Made by a program: the position numbers and the translations under genes. This document shows positions 7,587-16,800 of a stretch of 17,177 nucleotides of DNA, piece after piece. Under the pieces are notes generated by a model. That model ran no database searches and had not been told where the DNA came from. It saw nothing but the letters and a program-made list of their open reading frames with translations. The DNA comes from CAZGRP01 sp964527995. GTDB taxonomy: Bacteria > Zhuqueibacterota > Zhuqueibacteria > Oceanimicrobiales > CAZGRP01. The DNA is taken from the NCBI GenBank assembly GCA_964527995.1, contig CAZGRP010000078.1, positions 1-17,177 on the forward strand, given 5' to 3'. Position 1 is the first letter of the stretch. Each line of letters opens with the position of its first letter.

Positions 7587-8882
7587 ATGAAGAAGATCAG
7601 AATAGCGTTTCTGACCGGCGAGAGACGATCGATGATGCTTGCCGCCCTGTTGGTTGTCGGGCTGGTAGCTCTGGGGGCCGTCGGTTGCTCCGACCCACTC
7701 AACGTGGATAATCCCAACAGCCTGCTCGAACAGGATCTCGAGAACCCAGCGGCGGCCAACGCCCTGGTCAACGGCGCCCTGGTGACGGCGTCGCGTGGCA
7801 TCACCTACACGCTGGCCCCCTACACCGTCGCCACGGATGAGGGCACCTGGATCGGCTCTCGCGATGCCTGGCAGCAGTTGGATTTCGGCATTCTGTCCGA
7901 CTTCAACAACGAGTTCGTCGACGCCGCCTGGCCCTTCATCACCGAGGCCCGGTGGTCGGCAGACAACGCGGTTCAGCGTCTGGAGCAGTTTGATCAGGAG
8001 GGCACCCTGCCGGATCGGAAGGACCTGGCTCGGGCTTATCTCTTCGCGGCGATGGTGCGGGTCTATATCGCGGATATGTTCGATGATTTCGTCTTCTCGG
8101 ACCGACAGGATGCAAAGCCTCCGATCGGCGAGAACAATATGGGGTCGCTCTATGATCAGGCCGTCGATCTTCTTGGCAAAGGTCTGACCATTGCCAATGA
8201 GGTGGGCGACGATGAGTTGCAGAAACGCATCGTTGCGCTGCGGGCTCGTGCCAAACACGCCAAGGCGGTCTGGTCGCTACTCAATCCGAAAGGATCGACG
8301 CCCAGCGACCCCTTTGTCAACGCTGGCGCCGACGACGCTGGTGCTGCACTGGCGATGATGTCGAATGACTGGCGCTGGCAGTTGGAGTTCAGCTCGTCGA
8401 CCACGGCCAACTGGTGGTCCTTCCAGGTCAACAGCCGCCAGGAGCTCGCCGTTCTGCCGCAGCCGAACGACCCCATCGACGACATCCCGGATCCGCGCAT
8501 TGCCGCCGCCATCGCGGAGTTCACGGATCGCTCGACCGGTGACCGCTACAATCCTCTCACCGTGGTCTCGGCGCGTGAGATGCACCTGATCATCGCCGAG
8601 TCGAAGCTCGCCTCAGGGGATCTGCCAGCGGCCAAGGCGCATATCAATGTGCTGCGCGCCCTGGACAATCTCTCCCCCTGGACCGACCAAGATCCGAAGA
8701 TGGTGCTGGAATGGGAACGCCGTGCCAATTTGTTCATGCAAGGCCGCCGGCTTTCCGATATGTACCGCTTCGGCTCGAAGTCGCCCAAATGGATCTCCAC
8801 CTCGGACGCAGTGCGCGTCCCCGGCACGTTCTTCCCGATCACGATCCAGGAAAGGCGGGCAAACCCCTTCGTCGGCGGCTGA
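7587..8882 (+). CDS. SusD/RagB-family outer-membrane lipoprotein
   Basis: A 431-residue substrate-binding lid for the SusC channel encoded 64 bases upstream. The N-terminus is a lipoprotein signal with a hydrophobic core and predicted lipidation at C34 (context GAVGC), followed by SDPLNVDNPNSL, the usual start of a mature SusD protein. The helical scaffold is seen in LARAYLFAAMVRVYIADMF. The C-terminal family signature is in SAREMHLIIAESKLASGD, then INVLRALDN and WERRANLFMQGRRLSDMYRFG. It is shorter than many SusD proteins (about 500-600), which suggests a trimmed binding face. ATG 7587 has GAGGGA (7576-7581) 5 bases away; an internal ATG-ATG pair at residues 16-17 would also leave a workable signal. 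An intrinsic terminator follows 44 bases after the stop, closing a two-gene unit. Confidence 0.93.
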   Translation: MKKIRIAFLTGERRSMMLAALLVVGLVALGAVGCSDPLNVDNPNSLLEQDLENPAAANALVNGALVTASRGITYTLAPYTVATDEGTWIGSRDAWQQLDFGILSDFNNEFVDAAWPFITEARWSADNAVQRLEQFDQEGTLPDRKDLARAYLFAAMVRVYIADMFDDFVFSDRQDAKPPIGENNMGSLYDQAVDLLGKGLTIANEVGDDELQKRIVALRARAKHAKAVWSLLNPKGSTPSDPFVNAGADDAGAALAMMSNDWRWQLEFSSSTTANWWSFQVNSRQELAVLPQPNDPIDDIPDPRIAAAIAEFTDRSTGDRYNPLTVVSAREMHLIIAESKLASGDLPAAKAHINVLRALDNLSPWTDQDPKMVLEWERRANLFMQGRRLSDMYRFGSKSPKWISTSDAVRVPGTFFPITIQERRANPFVGG

Positions 8883-8925
8883 GCGATCATGGAGAACGGT
8901 TTGGCGATGATGACGAGGTAACCCC

Positions 8926-8957
8926 AGGGTGGCTCCCCAAGAGCCACCCTTTTTGTT
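8926..8957 (+). terminator. Strong rho-independent terminator after susD
   Basis: GGGTGGCTC (8927-8935) pairs perfectly with GAGCCACCC (8941-8949) around a 5-base loop, with an extra A-T pair at the base (8926/8950). The T-rich tail TTTTTGTT (8950-8957) follows at once. It separates susCD from the lipoprotein cluster. Confidence 0.92.
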
Positions 8958-9015
8958 GAAACAACCCTGGCCCGAGGGCGGGGGGACGGTTCGCCTCAAA
9001 CGATCGGGGAGACGT

Positions 9016-9558
9016 ATGACACTCCGCTGGTCTGGTTCGGCTCCTGCCACATCTGTAAGACGGCGGCGAGCTTGTAGGGTGTGTTTCCTGCTGCTCATAT
9101 CTGTTTTCCTGAGTACATGCGGCTGGATCAAGAAAGAACCGCCGGTGCAGCGGTTCACGCTGACCGTTGCCTCCAAGACCTCGCGCTCCGACATCATCAC
9201 CGAGGCCGTCATCATCCTGAACGGCTACAACTTCACGATCGACTATGCTGACTCGCGGCGCAATCAGTTCGCTCTGATGACCAACTGGCGAACAATGATG
9301 CGGCAGAACGCCGGAGATCCCAACGGTCCGGCCATCGAGCTACGCGACCGGGCCATTCTGAATCTTTCCCCCCGGGCGATTCAGTCGAATCGTTCTACCA
9401 TGGTGGCCAGCCGCCTGCAGTTCGAGCTGCAGATGTGGATTCAGAAAACGGACAAGTGGGTGGCCATCCCTCCGGATGAGACGCTCCGGGAGGAGTATGC
9501 GAACATCGTCAACGATATCCAGAATCGACTGCGGAAACGTGGCTACATCTTCGACTGA
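9016..9558 (+). CDS. Unrecognised lipoprotein, 180 residues
   Basis: I do not recognise the family. The protein begins with an arginine-rich n-region (RRRR 15-18), a hydrophobic core (FLLLISVFL) and a lipobox-like LSTC with C35, so it is probably exported and lipidated. Threonine before the cysteine is unusual and lowers certainty. The remaining 145 residues look like a small alpha/beta domain: a strand TLTVASKT, a helix SDIITEAVIILN, strands around YNFTIDYAD and QFALMTNW, then a final helix EEYANIVNDIQNRLRKRG. ATG 9016 is chosen for GGGGAG (9006-9011) 4 bases upstream; a longer frame from 8929 would start inside the terminator. It is 21 bases ahead of the next gene and leads a three-gene cluster with an M24-family lipoprotein. 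Confidence 0.75.
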   Translation: MTLRWSGSAPATSVRRRRACRVCFLLLISVFLSTCGWIKKEPPVQRFTLTVASKTSRSDIITEAVIILNGYNFTIDYADSRRNQFALMTNWRTMMRQNAGDPNGPAIELRDRAILNLSPRAIQSNRSTMVASRLQFELQMWIQKTDKWVAIPPDETLREEYANIVNDIQNRLRKRGYIFD

Positions 9559-9579
9559 AACAGTTGTGGAGTTTCGCTC

Positions 9580-10221
9580 ATGTGCTGTTCAAAGTGGAAG
9601 ACGGCGCTGGTTCTGTTTCTTGCCTGTTCGGTCGGCCTGACTCAGGTGGCTTCAGGGTTCAGCGGCAAGAGACAGAGCAGGCTACGAGTGGCGTTTATCG
9701 GCATTCTGTTCCGGGATATGCCGGTCGATGTGCAGAAGCGAATCCTGCGCCAGATGACCGAAATGCTGGAGGAGGAGCCGTCGCTCCGCGTTGTCAAGCC
9801 GGCAGCGGTCGAGAAGGCGGTTGGCAAGGCAAGAGTCACGCAAACGCTTGCAAACCCCGACAGTGCCTCATTCGCTTCCCTGGCCGAGGAGCTTGGCGTC
9901 GACTACGTGTTCGCCGGCGACCTGGCAAATCAGGCACGGGACTCCAACCGAATCCTGCTGGTCGGCAACCTCTATCGGTTCGATCGGGCTCCCGGTCTTT
10001 TCAATCGCTACGAGGTGCTGAAGTACTACGATCGCTTCGAGGTGGAACTGCTCAGGTTCCAGCAGCAGTACGTAAAGACACTTGCGGCGTTCACGCGCAA
10101 ACATACATGGCCATGGCTGGTGCTGGCAGGGGTTGGCGTTGCCGGACTGGTGGCTTTGACGCTGGTTTCGACCAAGAGGAGCGGCGAGGGGAAGCCACCG
10201 GTGCCGCCCATCAGGCCGTAG
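9580..10221 (+). CDS. Unrecognised secreted protein with C-terminal membrane anchor
   Basis: 213 residues. A signal peptide (about 1-26, core ALVLFLACSVGL) is followed by a soluble domain (about 33-165) and one C-terminal transmembrane helix (about 177-196, WPWLVLAGVGVAGLVALTLV) ending in KR and a proline-rich tail. The expected topology is a periplasmic domain tethered to the inner membrane. The pattern of strand (LRVAFIGILF), helix (VQKRILRQMTEMLEE), a second strand, then LAEELGVDYVFAGDL and ILLVGNLYRF, resembles the alpha/beta fold of CsgG, LpoB and TolB N-terminal domains; this is a weak resemblance, not a family call. TGGAG (9567-9571) precedes ATG 9580. Gaps of 21 and 23 bases to its neighbours indicate co-transcription. 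The competing open frame over the same bases has no signal and a scrambled composition. Confidence 0.8.
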   Translation: MCCSKWKTALVLFLACSVGLTQVASGFSGKRQSRLRVAFIGILFRDMPVDVQKRILRQMTEMLEEEPSLRVVKPAAVEKAVGKARVTQTLANPDSASFASLAEELGVDYVFAGDLANQARDSNRILLVGNLYRFDRAPGLFNRYEVLKYYDRFEVELLRFQQQYVKTLAAFTRKHTWPWLVLAGVGVAGLVALTLVSTKRSGEGKPPVPPIRP

Positions 10222-10244
10222 GACCCCAACAAAAGGAGGGAGTT

Positions 10245-11603
10245 ATGCCCACAAGCCGAAGAGAGTTCATCAAGGCATTCGGAGCGACCGCCGCCCTTGC
10301 CGGAATGGGCGGATTGTCAGCCTGCACTCAGGCGGGCAAGGAGAAGCAGCTCATTCCCGAGATGGCCCCTCTGGAGCCGCCTTTCCGTCTTACGGAGAGC
10401 TGGTACCGTAACACGGTCAGGCGGTTGCAGGAGAAGATGGGTGAAAACGGCCTCGACGGCATGCTTTTCCGCGATCGCTGGAACATCATCTACCTTTCCG
10501 GTCTGTTCCACTCCACCACCGAGCGCCCGTTATGGCTGTTTGTGCCGAAGACAGGGGAGCCGGCTATCTTCGGCCCCGGCCTCGACCGTGATCTGGTCGA
10601 CACCTGGTGGATCAAAGACTACGAGTGGTATTTCGACTTCCCGCACCACGGTGCCTATAATCGCGTCGTCTACAAGGCCGGCCCGAAGGAGGATCTGGAC
10701 GCGTGGATGCTGGGCAATTTGCGTAAGAGGGGGTTGGCGGCCGGGGTCCTCGGCGTTGAGAAGCCGCTGGACTCGAAGACCTTAAAACATTGGAAGAAAA
10801 CGCTTCCGAGGGTGAGGTTCAAGCCTGCAGGCGACCTGACCTTGAAGATGCGCATGGTCAAGACCCCGGAGGAAATTGCGCTGACGCAGAAGGCGATCGA
10901 CTTGCACGACCACATGCTGGAGTATGCTCGTGCCTACATTCTCGATCGCGGCACCGACGCCACCGACTTCGAAGTCCGGCATGCCACTGAAGCCTACGGT
11001 ACCGAGCTGCTGATGAAATGGCTGAAAGTTGATGGCCGGCCACACAAGGGGGTCGGTGTCAGCCTGCGCTTCGGATGTCGTGCCGGGGTGGCGACGGCTT
11101 ATCCGCACCCCAACCAATTTTTCTATCATAAGATCGAGAAAGGAGATGCCATCCAAATTGCTTCGGTGATCCGCATCGGCGGCTACGGCGGTGAGGGATA
11201 TCGAGCCCTGCAGACCGAACCGATGACGGACCTGCAGAAAAAAATGTGGGAGGTACATACCGAGCAGACCAACCTGATCGTGGAGCTGTGCAAGGCAGGC
11301 GCACGCTGCAACGAGATCGCCGAGAAGGTTCTGGATGTGGCGCGCAAGAACGGCATGGAAAAGTACATCTACCATCGGCCGGCGCACGGGGAGGGAATGG
11401 AAGGACACCAGCCGCCGTACCTGGCGCTCGGCGATGAAACGGTCCTCGAGGAAGGAATGATGTTCAGCGACGAGCCCGGGCTCTACAATCCCGAGGGTGG
11501 CTTCGGATACAATCATTCAAACAACATTCTTGTTGGCAAGGACCGCGGCACCCGCATGAACAAGACCCCTCTGACCAAGGAGTGGTGCTGGTTGTCGCTG
11601 TAG
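10245..11603 (+). CDS. Tat-exported lipoprotein of the M24 (aminopeptidase P / creatinase) family with altered metal site
   Basis: 452 residues. The N-terminus has a twin-arginine motif SRREFIK (4-10) and a lipobox LSAC with C27, so it should be exported folded and lipid-anchored. An N-terminal creatinase-like domain (about 45-200, DGMLFRDRWNIIYLSG) precedes the pita-bread domain (about 205-452). M24 histidines are kept: H288 (YPHPNQ), H381 and H388 (HGEGMEGH), and E410 (SDEPGLY). Against E. coli PepP from memory, Asp260 corresponds to A306, Asp271 to E317 and Glu406 to S425, so three of five metal ligands differ. Creatinase, a metal-free member, shows catalysis without them is possible. Substrate could be a C-N bonded small amide rather than Xaa-Pro peptides. 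The start at 10245 follows AAAGGAGGG directly; the frame is open 681 bases upstream but that overlaps another gene. Likely the last gene of the cluster begun at 9016. Confidence 0.88.
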   Translation: MPTSRREFIKAFGATAALAGMGGLSACTQAGKEKQLIPEMAPLEPPFRLTESWYRNTVRRLQEKMGENGLDGMLFRDRWNIIYLSGLFHSTTERPLWLFVPKTGEPAIFGPGLDRDLVDTWWIKDYEWYFDFPHHGAYNRVVYKAGPKEDLDAWMLGNLRKRGLAAGVLGVEKPLDSKTLKHWKKTLPRVRFKPAGDLTLKMRMVKTPEEIALTQKAIDLHDHMLEYARAYILDRGTDATDFEVRHATEAYGTELLMKWLKVDGRPHKGVGVSLRFGCRAGVATAYPHPNQFFYHKIEKGDAIQIASVIRIGGYGGEGYRALQTEPMTDLQKKMWEVHTEQTNLIVELCKAGARCNEIAEKVLDVARKNGMEKYIYHRPAHGEGMEGHQPPYLALGDETVLEEGMMFSDEPGLYNPEGGFGYNHSNNILVGKDRGTRMNKTPLTKEWCWLSL

Positions 11604-11764
11604 CGCGGAGCACCTGGCAGAAGGAAGGGGAGGTTGGTGAGGAGGATCAGCCGGCGGAACGGGCCAGCGTGGCTCCGGGGGAGGAAGAGGGTGAAGGGAG
11701 CAGGGCATGGGAAAATTCCTTGCGCTGAAGGCGGTGGTTCATTAAATTGAAGTCCGTGGCGCCG

Positions 11765-11791
11765 GCCGGGAGGCGATGTCGCTTCCCCGGC
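11765..11791 (+). other. GC-rich hairpin in the spacer before the GWxTD gene
   Basis: Bases 11765-11775 pair with 11780-11791 (11 bp with one G-U pair and one bulged C) around a 4-base loop. No T-run follows. It lies in the 268-base spacer 11604-11871, whose left half is strikingly purine-rich (about 11618-11707) and holds no gene I can support. It may end the M24 transcript in a factor-dependent way or belong to the leader of the next gene. Confidence 0.35.
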
Positions 11792-11871
11792 GGCAAGATG
11801 CGGAATCCCGCCGCGGACCCCTGCTCGGCCAAGGGGTTTGCAGTCGTGTTGTACTCCCAAAAGGCGTTGCA

Positions 11872-13626
11872 ATGTCCCTGCATGCCATTCTCCTCCCCCT
11901 CGGCGAGCTGCTTCTGGTCTGGTCTCTTCTTGTCGGCTCGTTGGTGACGACGGCCGGAGAGCGTCTGGCGACGCAGAGGGGTCGCGGCTGGGTGCCGCAG
12001 GTTGGCTTCGCGCCTCCTTTGACCGAAGAGGCCTATCTGCAGGGCCTTTGGGCGGCGGACGATTCCACTTTCCGGCACCGCTACGAGGTCCCCTTCCTTC
12101 TTCTTCTGGACGAGTCCCAGCAGCAGAGCTATTTGCTTCTCGATTCGCTCGAGCACCGGAAGGCCTTCATTGAACGCTATTGGAAGGCAAGCAATCCGGA
12201 TCCGCTGTTGCCCCAGAACGATTGGCTCGTCGACTTTCTTCGCCGTTGTGCTTACGTCTGGAAGAACTTTCCGACGCAGGAGCCGCCTTACTTCGATGAC
12301 CGGGGGAAGTACTATATCAAGTACGGCAAACCGCAGGCGCGTTACCAGGACGGTGGTGGCTTCCGACGGATCACGTTCTTCCGCAATGACGACCCGCGCG
12401 CCAACTACACGGTCATTCCGAACGAGACCTGGTCGTATGAAAACGTCGTCCCAGACTTCATCGTACATTTCGTTCAGCAGGGGACGATCTTCCGGGAGGC
12501 CCGCAGCCTGATCGAGGCGCTGGTGGATCGACGCCGGGCGATCATGGTGTGGCAATGGGGAGATATGGTGAAACGCCGGGCCGCGGTGTCGCCGGTGTTG
12601 GGCAAAGCGGCCATGAAGGTGCACGAGTTGGAGACGGTTCTTTTGCATGCCGCTGTCAGTGGGCGACCAGGGCTGCTGCGCGGCGAGACGGCATCACCTC
12701 CGGATCGTATCCTTGAGATCGTCCGGGCGAACGAAGAGACAGTCAGCCGCGCCAGCCGCGAGGCTCCGCCGGCAGCTCGTGAGGGTATCCAGGCGAAAAA
12801 TCGGCTCGTCTTCCACGACCAGATTGCTCAATTTCGGGCGCCGGACGGTCGAACCCGGCTGCGTGTCTTTGTGCTGTCACCGCTCAGGAAGAACTTGGTC
12901 AAACGCCTCGATCCGCAGGCCCAGGACAGCGTCGACGTCGAATTCGCTATGTTGCTGCGAGATGAGAGCTATGACCCTGTGGCGTCGACCCAGGCGGTCG
13001 AGCACCTGCCATTGACGTTGGCGCTGGCAGAAAGCCTTCCAAACGCGGTCGGCTCTCTTTCGGTCGACGCTGATCCGGGAACCGGTGACCTCACCGTGCA
13101 GGTGAAGGATTTACGCAAGGGTCGCATCGGTTTCCGTCGCCGCCCCTTGGTGGTGCGCGATTTCCAAGGCCGAGGACTGATGCTCAGCGACATCCTGCTC
13201 CTGGCTGAGGCGCCCGCGGCCGCCCGCCGCAGGTTGTTGCCCGTGGTGGTCGATGAGGCTCTGCCTATGGTGCCCTATCCCTACCGCAAGACCCAAAGGA
13301 GAAGGCCGCTGTTCTGCTACTTCGAGGTGTACAACCTCAGAGCTGCGGGGGTCGGTCCGGCCTATGAAGTGACCTACAGCGTGGTGTTGCAACACCGCAG
13401 CTCAGGGGTCGTGAACAAGATTTCGGAGCTCCTCAGCGGCTCTGGTGAAGCGGCAATCCGCGTGACCGTGGATCGTCCAGTGGTCAGCGATACGGGCAAG
13501 GAGCTGATCTCACTCGACCTGAGCAACCTGGTGGACGGGGACTACGAGCTCGAAGTAACGGTGACCGCCAAGGGCAATCAGAGCCTCACGGCACGGGCCA
13601 CCCGGCAGCTTACTGTGGTAGAGTAG
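11872..13626 (+). CDS. Secreted GWxTD-domain protein
   Basis: 584 residues. The N-terminus is a hydrophobic export signal (about 4-27). Then comes the GWxTD domain: HRKAFIERYWKASNPDP, a helical segment with FLRRCAYVWKNF, and FDDRGKYYIKYGKP (141-154), where the family's usual GWxTDRG reads YFDDRG. ETWSYENVVPDFIVHFVQQG completes the domain. The C-terminal half has a long beta-rich region with YFEVYNL (483-489), also seen in family members. The domain is widespread in FCB bacteria and Acidobacteriota; its molecular function is not established to my knowledge. The start is ATG 11872, chosen for the signal peptide; the site AAAAGG (about 11858-11863) is weak and an in-frame ATG at 11776 would bury the signal. 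It stands apart from its neighbours (268 and 219 bases), so may be transcribed alone. Confidence 0.85.
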   Translation: MSLHAILLPLGELLLVWSLLVGSLVTTAGERLATQRGRGWVPQVGFAPPLTEEAYLQGLWAADDSTFRHRYEVPFLLLLDESQQQSYLLLDSLEHRKAFIERYWKASNPDPLLPQNDWLVDFLRRCAYVWKNFPTQEPPYFDDRGKYYIKYGKPQARYQDGGGFRRITFFRNDDPRANYTVIPNETWSYENVVPDFIVHFVQQGTIFREARSLIEALVDRRRAIMVWQWGDMVKRRAAVSPVLGKAAMKVHELETVLLHAAVSGRPGLLRGETASPPDRILEIVRANEETVSRASREAPPAAREGIQAKNRLVFHDQIAQFRAPDGRTRLRVFVLSPLRKNLVKRLDPQAQDSVDVEFAMLLRDESYDPVASTQAVEHLPLTLALAESLPNAVGSLSVDADPGTGDLTVQVKDLRKGRIGFRRRPLVVRDFQGRGLMLSDILLLAEAPAAARRRLLPVVVDEALPMVPYPYRKTQRRRPLFCYFEVYNLRAAGVGPAYEVTYSVVLQHRSSGVVNKISELLSGSGEAAIRVTVDRPVVSDTGKELISLDLSNLVDGDYELEVTVTAKGNQSLTARATRQLTVVE

Positions 13627-13845
13627 CGACGGAAGCTATTTCATTCAATTCCCCAATGCACACCCACAAGCCGTTCCGTTCGATTCCCCACAATCTCAGA
13701 TCGCCTCCGTTGGATCGAAGTACCTCTTTTGATGAAGCTTCTGTATCCCTGACTGTAAGGCTAAGTGGAGTCTGCCTATCGGTTTATCTCATGGTCACCG
13801 GGGGGCCATCTGTGGAGTATGTTCAAAACTGAGGGAGGAGTTGCT
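13627..13845 (+). other. Intergenic region before the Asp-box protein, with a 12-base direct repeat
   Basis: The 219-base spacer is less GC-rich than its flanks. It contains TTCAATTCCCCA (13644-13655) and TTCGATTCCCCA (13679-13690), 11 of 12 bases identical and 35 bases apart, a possible regulator site pair. Possible promoter hexamers near 13729 and 13753 are weak. It ends in a strong ribosome site, GAGGGAGGAG (13831-13840). Confidence 0.4.
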
Positions 13846-16800
13846 ATGATGCGACCCAAAACCAGATCCCGGGGACTGATGTGTGCACTGACCTCGTTGT
13901 TGTTGCTTGCTACGGGGTTTGGCTTAGGACCGGTGCGGGCGCGGGCGGCAAAACGCCCCTCTGTTGCGTCCTACGACACCAGCCTGTACGGGGCAATGAA
14001 GTGGCGCAACATCGGCCCGTTCCGCGGGGGGCGCGTCACCGCCGTGGCTGGCGTAACCAGCCAGCCGTACGTCTTTTACATGGGCGCTACGGGCGGCGGC
14101 GTATGGAAAACCGTCGATGGTGGTCTGACATGGAAGCCGATCTCGGATGGCTTCTTCAAGACGGGTTCCGTGGGCGCCATTGCTGTGGCCGAATCCGATC
14201 CCAATGTCGTTTACGTGGGAATGGGCGAGGCCTGCCCGCGGGGTAATTTTTCGCACGGGGACGGGGTCTACAAGTCGGAGGACGGCGGCAAGACCTGGAA
14301 GCACATGGGGCTGGACGACACACAGCAAATCGGCAAGGTCGTTGTTCATCCCAAGAATCCGGACCTGGTCTACGTGGCGGCCCTTGGCCATATCTTCGGG
14401 CCGAACCAAGAGCGCGGCGTCTTCCGCTCGAAAGACGGTGGCAAGACCTGGCAGAAGGTGCTCTACGTGGACGACAAGACCGGAGCCGTCGACCTGGCCA
14501 TGGATCCGACCAATCCCCGCGTTCTCTATGCCGCCTTCTGGCAGGTGAGAAGGACTCCGTATTCACTGGAGAGCGGCGGCCCGGGCAGCGGCCTTTACAA
14601 GACCACTGACGGCGGCGATACCTGGACCTTGCTGAAGAAGGGCCTGCCCAAGGGCATCAAGGGGAAGATCGGCGTCACCGTCTCTCCGGTCAACCCGGAC
14701 CGTGTCTGGGCCATCGTCGAGGCCAAGGACGGCGGCGTCTACCGTTCCGACGACGCCGGCAAGAGCTGGAGAAGGGTCAACAGCGAGAACAAGCTGCGCC
14801 AGCGTGCCTGGTACTTCTCCCACATCTACGCCGACACCCAGGACCCGGAAACGGTCTATGTGCTGAACCTGCAGGTGCAGAAGTCGACCGACGGCGGCCG
14901 CACGTTCAAGCCGGTGCGCGTTCCGCACGGGGATACACACGATTTGTGGATCGCACCCAACGATCACTTGCGCATGATCAACGGCAATGACGGCGGCGCC
15001 TGCGTGACCTACAACGGCGGCAAGACCTGGACCAGCCTCGACAACCAGCCGACGGCACAGTTCTACCACGTCATCACCGACAACCAATTCCCTTACCGCG
15101 TCTACGGCGCCCAGCAAGACAACAGCACCGTTTCCATCGCCAGCCGCACCTCCGGTTTCGGCATCGGCCGGGCGGACTGGTATCCCGTCGGTGGCGGCGA
15201 AAGCGGCTACATCGCCCCAGACCCAAAGGACCCGAACATCGTCTATGCCGGCAGCTACGACGGCTATCTCACCCGCTACGACCATCGCACCAAGCAGCTC
15301 CGAAACATCACTGTGTGGCCCGACAATCCCATGGGGTGGGGAGCGGCGAAGCTGAAATACCGCTTCCAGTGGACATTCCCGATCGTTATCTCGCCGCACG
15401 ATCCGAACACCATCTACGTGGGCGCCAATGTGCTGTTCAAGTCGACGAATGAAGGCCAGAGCTGGAAGCAGATCAGCCCGGACCTGACGCGCAACGACAA
15501 GAGCAAGCAAGGCCCGTCGGGCGGACCGATCACCAAGGACAACACGAGCATCGAGTATTACGACACCATCTTCACCATCGCCGAATCGCCGCGGCGCAAA
15601 GACATGATCTGGGTCGGCACCGACGACGGCCTGGTGCAGTTGACCATGGATGGCGGCAAGACCTGGAAGAATGTCACGCCCAAGAAGATGCCCGAGTGGG
15701 GCCTGGTCAACATGATCGAGGCCTCGCCCCACGACGAGGCCACCGCCTACCTGGCCGTCACCCGCTACAAGCTGGATGACTACAAGCCGTATATCTACAA
15801 GACCAATGATTACGGCAAGAGCTGGAAGCTGGTGGCGGAAGGTATCCCCGAAGGTGCCTTCGTGCGTGTCGTGCGCGAAGACCCACAGCGCCGTGGTCTG
15901 CTTTACGCCGGCACCGAGACGGGCATCTACGTGTCGTTTGACGACGGTGCGCACTGGCAGACACTGCAACTCAACCTGCCGGTGGTGCCGGTCACCGACC
16001 TCGTCGTCAAGAACAACGACCTGGTGGCCGCCACCCAGGGGCGGGCCTTCTGGATTCTCGACGACCTGACACCGCTGCACCAGCTTTCGGACAAGGTTGC
16101 CTCGTCTCGAATGTATCTTTTCAAGCCACGGCCGACCTACCGGATGCGCGGAGGTGGTGGCTTTCACGTCCCGGCCAACATCGGACAGAACCCGCCCAAC
16201 GGCGTGATCGTCTACTACTACCTGAAAGAGAAACCGGAGGCGGAGGTCAAACTCGAGTTTCTCGACAAGGACGGTAAGGTGATCAAGACCTTCTCGAGCA
16301 AGAAGAAAAAGAAGGAGGAACCCGCCGACGAGTTTGAAGCCTTCTTTGGTCGCGGCCGCAAAGCCAAGGTCTCGAAGGAAGCCGGCATGCATCGCTTCGT
16401 CTGGGACATGCGCTACCCGGACGCAAAGAAGGTCAAAGGCCAGCGCGCCGTTCTCTGGGCCGGCACGCTACGCGGGCCGGTAGCGGTGCCCGGGACTTAT
16501 CAGGTTCGCATGACAGTCGGCGATCAGTCGGTGACGCAGAGCTTCGAAATCAAGAAGGATCCACGGCTGAAGACGACGCAGGAGGAATTCCAAAAGCAGT
16601 TCGATCTCCTCATCGCCATCCGCGACAAGGTCTCTGAGACTCACGAAGCGGTCAACCAGATACGCGACGTGCGCAAGCAGGTCAAGGAGGTCACGGAGCG
16701 GATCAAAGAGATGGGTGACGACGCTTCGGTGATCGCTGATTCGGCCAAGGCCCTTCTCAGCGAGCTGAAGGCCATCGAGGAGGAACTTATTCAGGTGAAG

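Noticed and set aside
9564..10244. Upstream in-frame extension of the M24 gene
   Set aside because: The frame is open by chance over the anchored-protein gene. The Tat motif, lipobox and AGGAGGG site place the true start at 10245.
11776..11871. A longer N-terminus for the GWxTD protein
   Set aside because: It would put 32 charged residues ahead of the export signal and start inside a GC hairpin.
13674..13690. A tRNA T-loop-like GTTCGATTCC word
   Set aside because: The flanking five bases on each side do not pair and no acceptor, D or anticodon arm is present.
14563..16392. A 609-codon open frame on the minus strand opposite the Asp-box gene
   Set aside because: It mirrors the repeated Asp-box codons. 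It has no recognisable domain, and the + frame has signal peptide, ribosome site and repeats.
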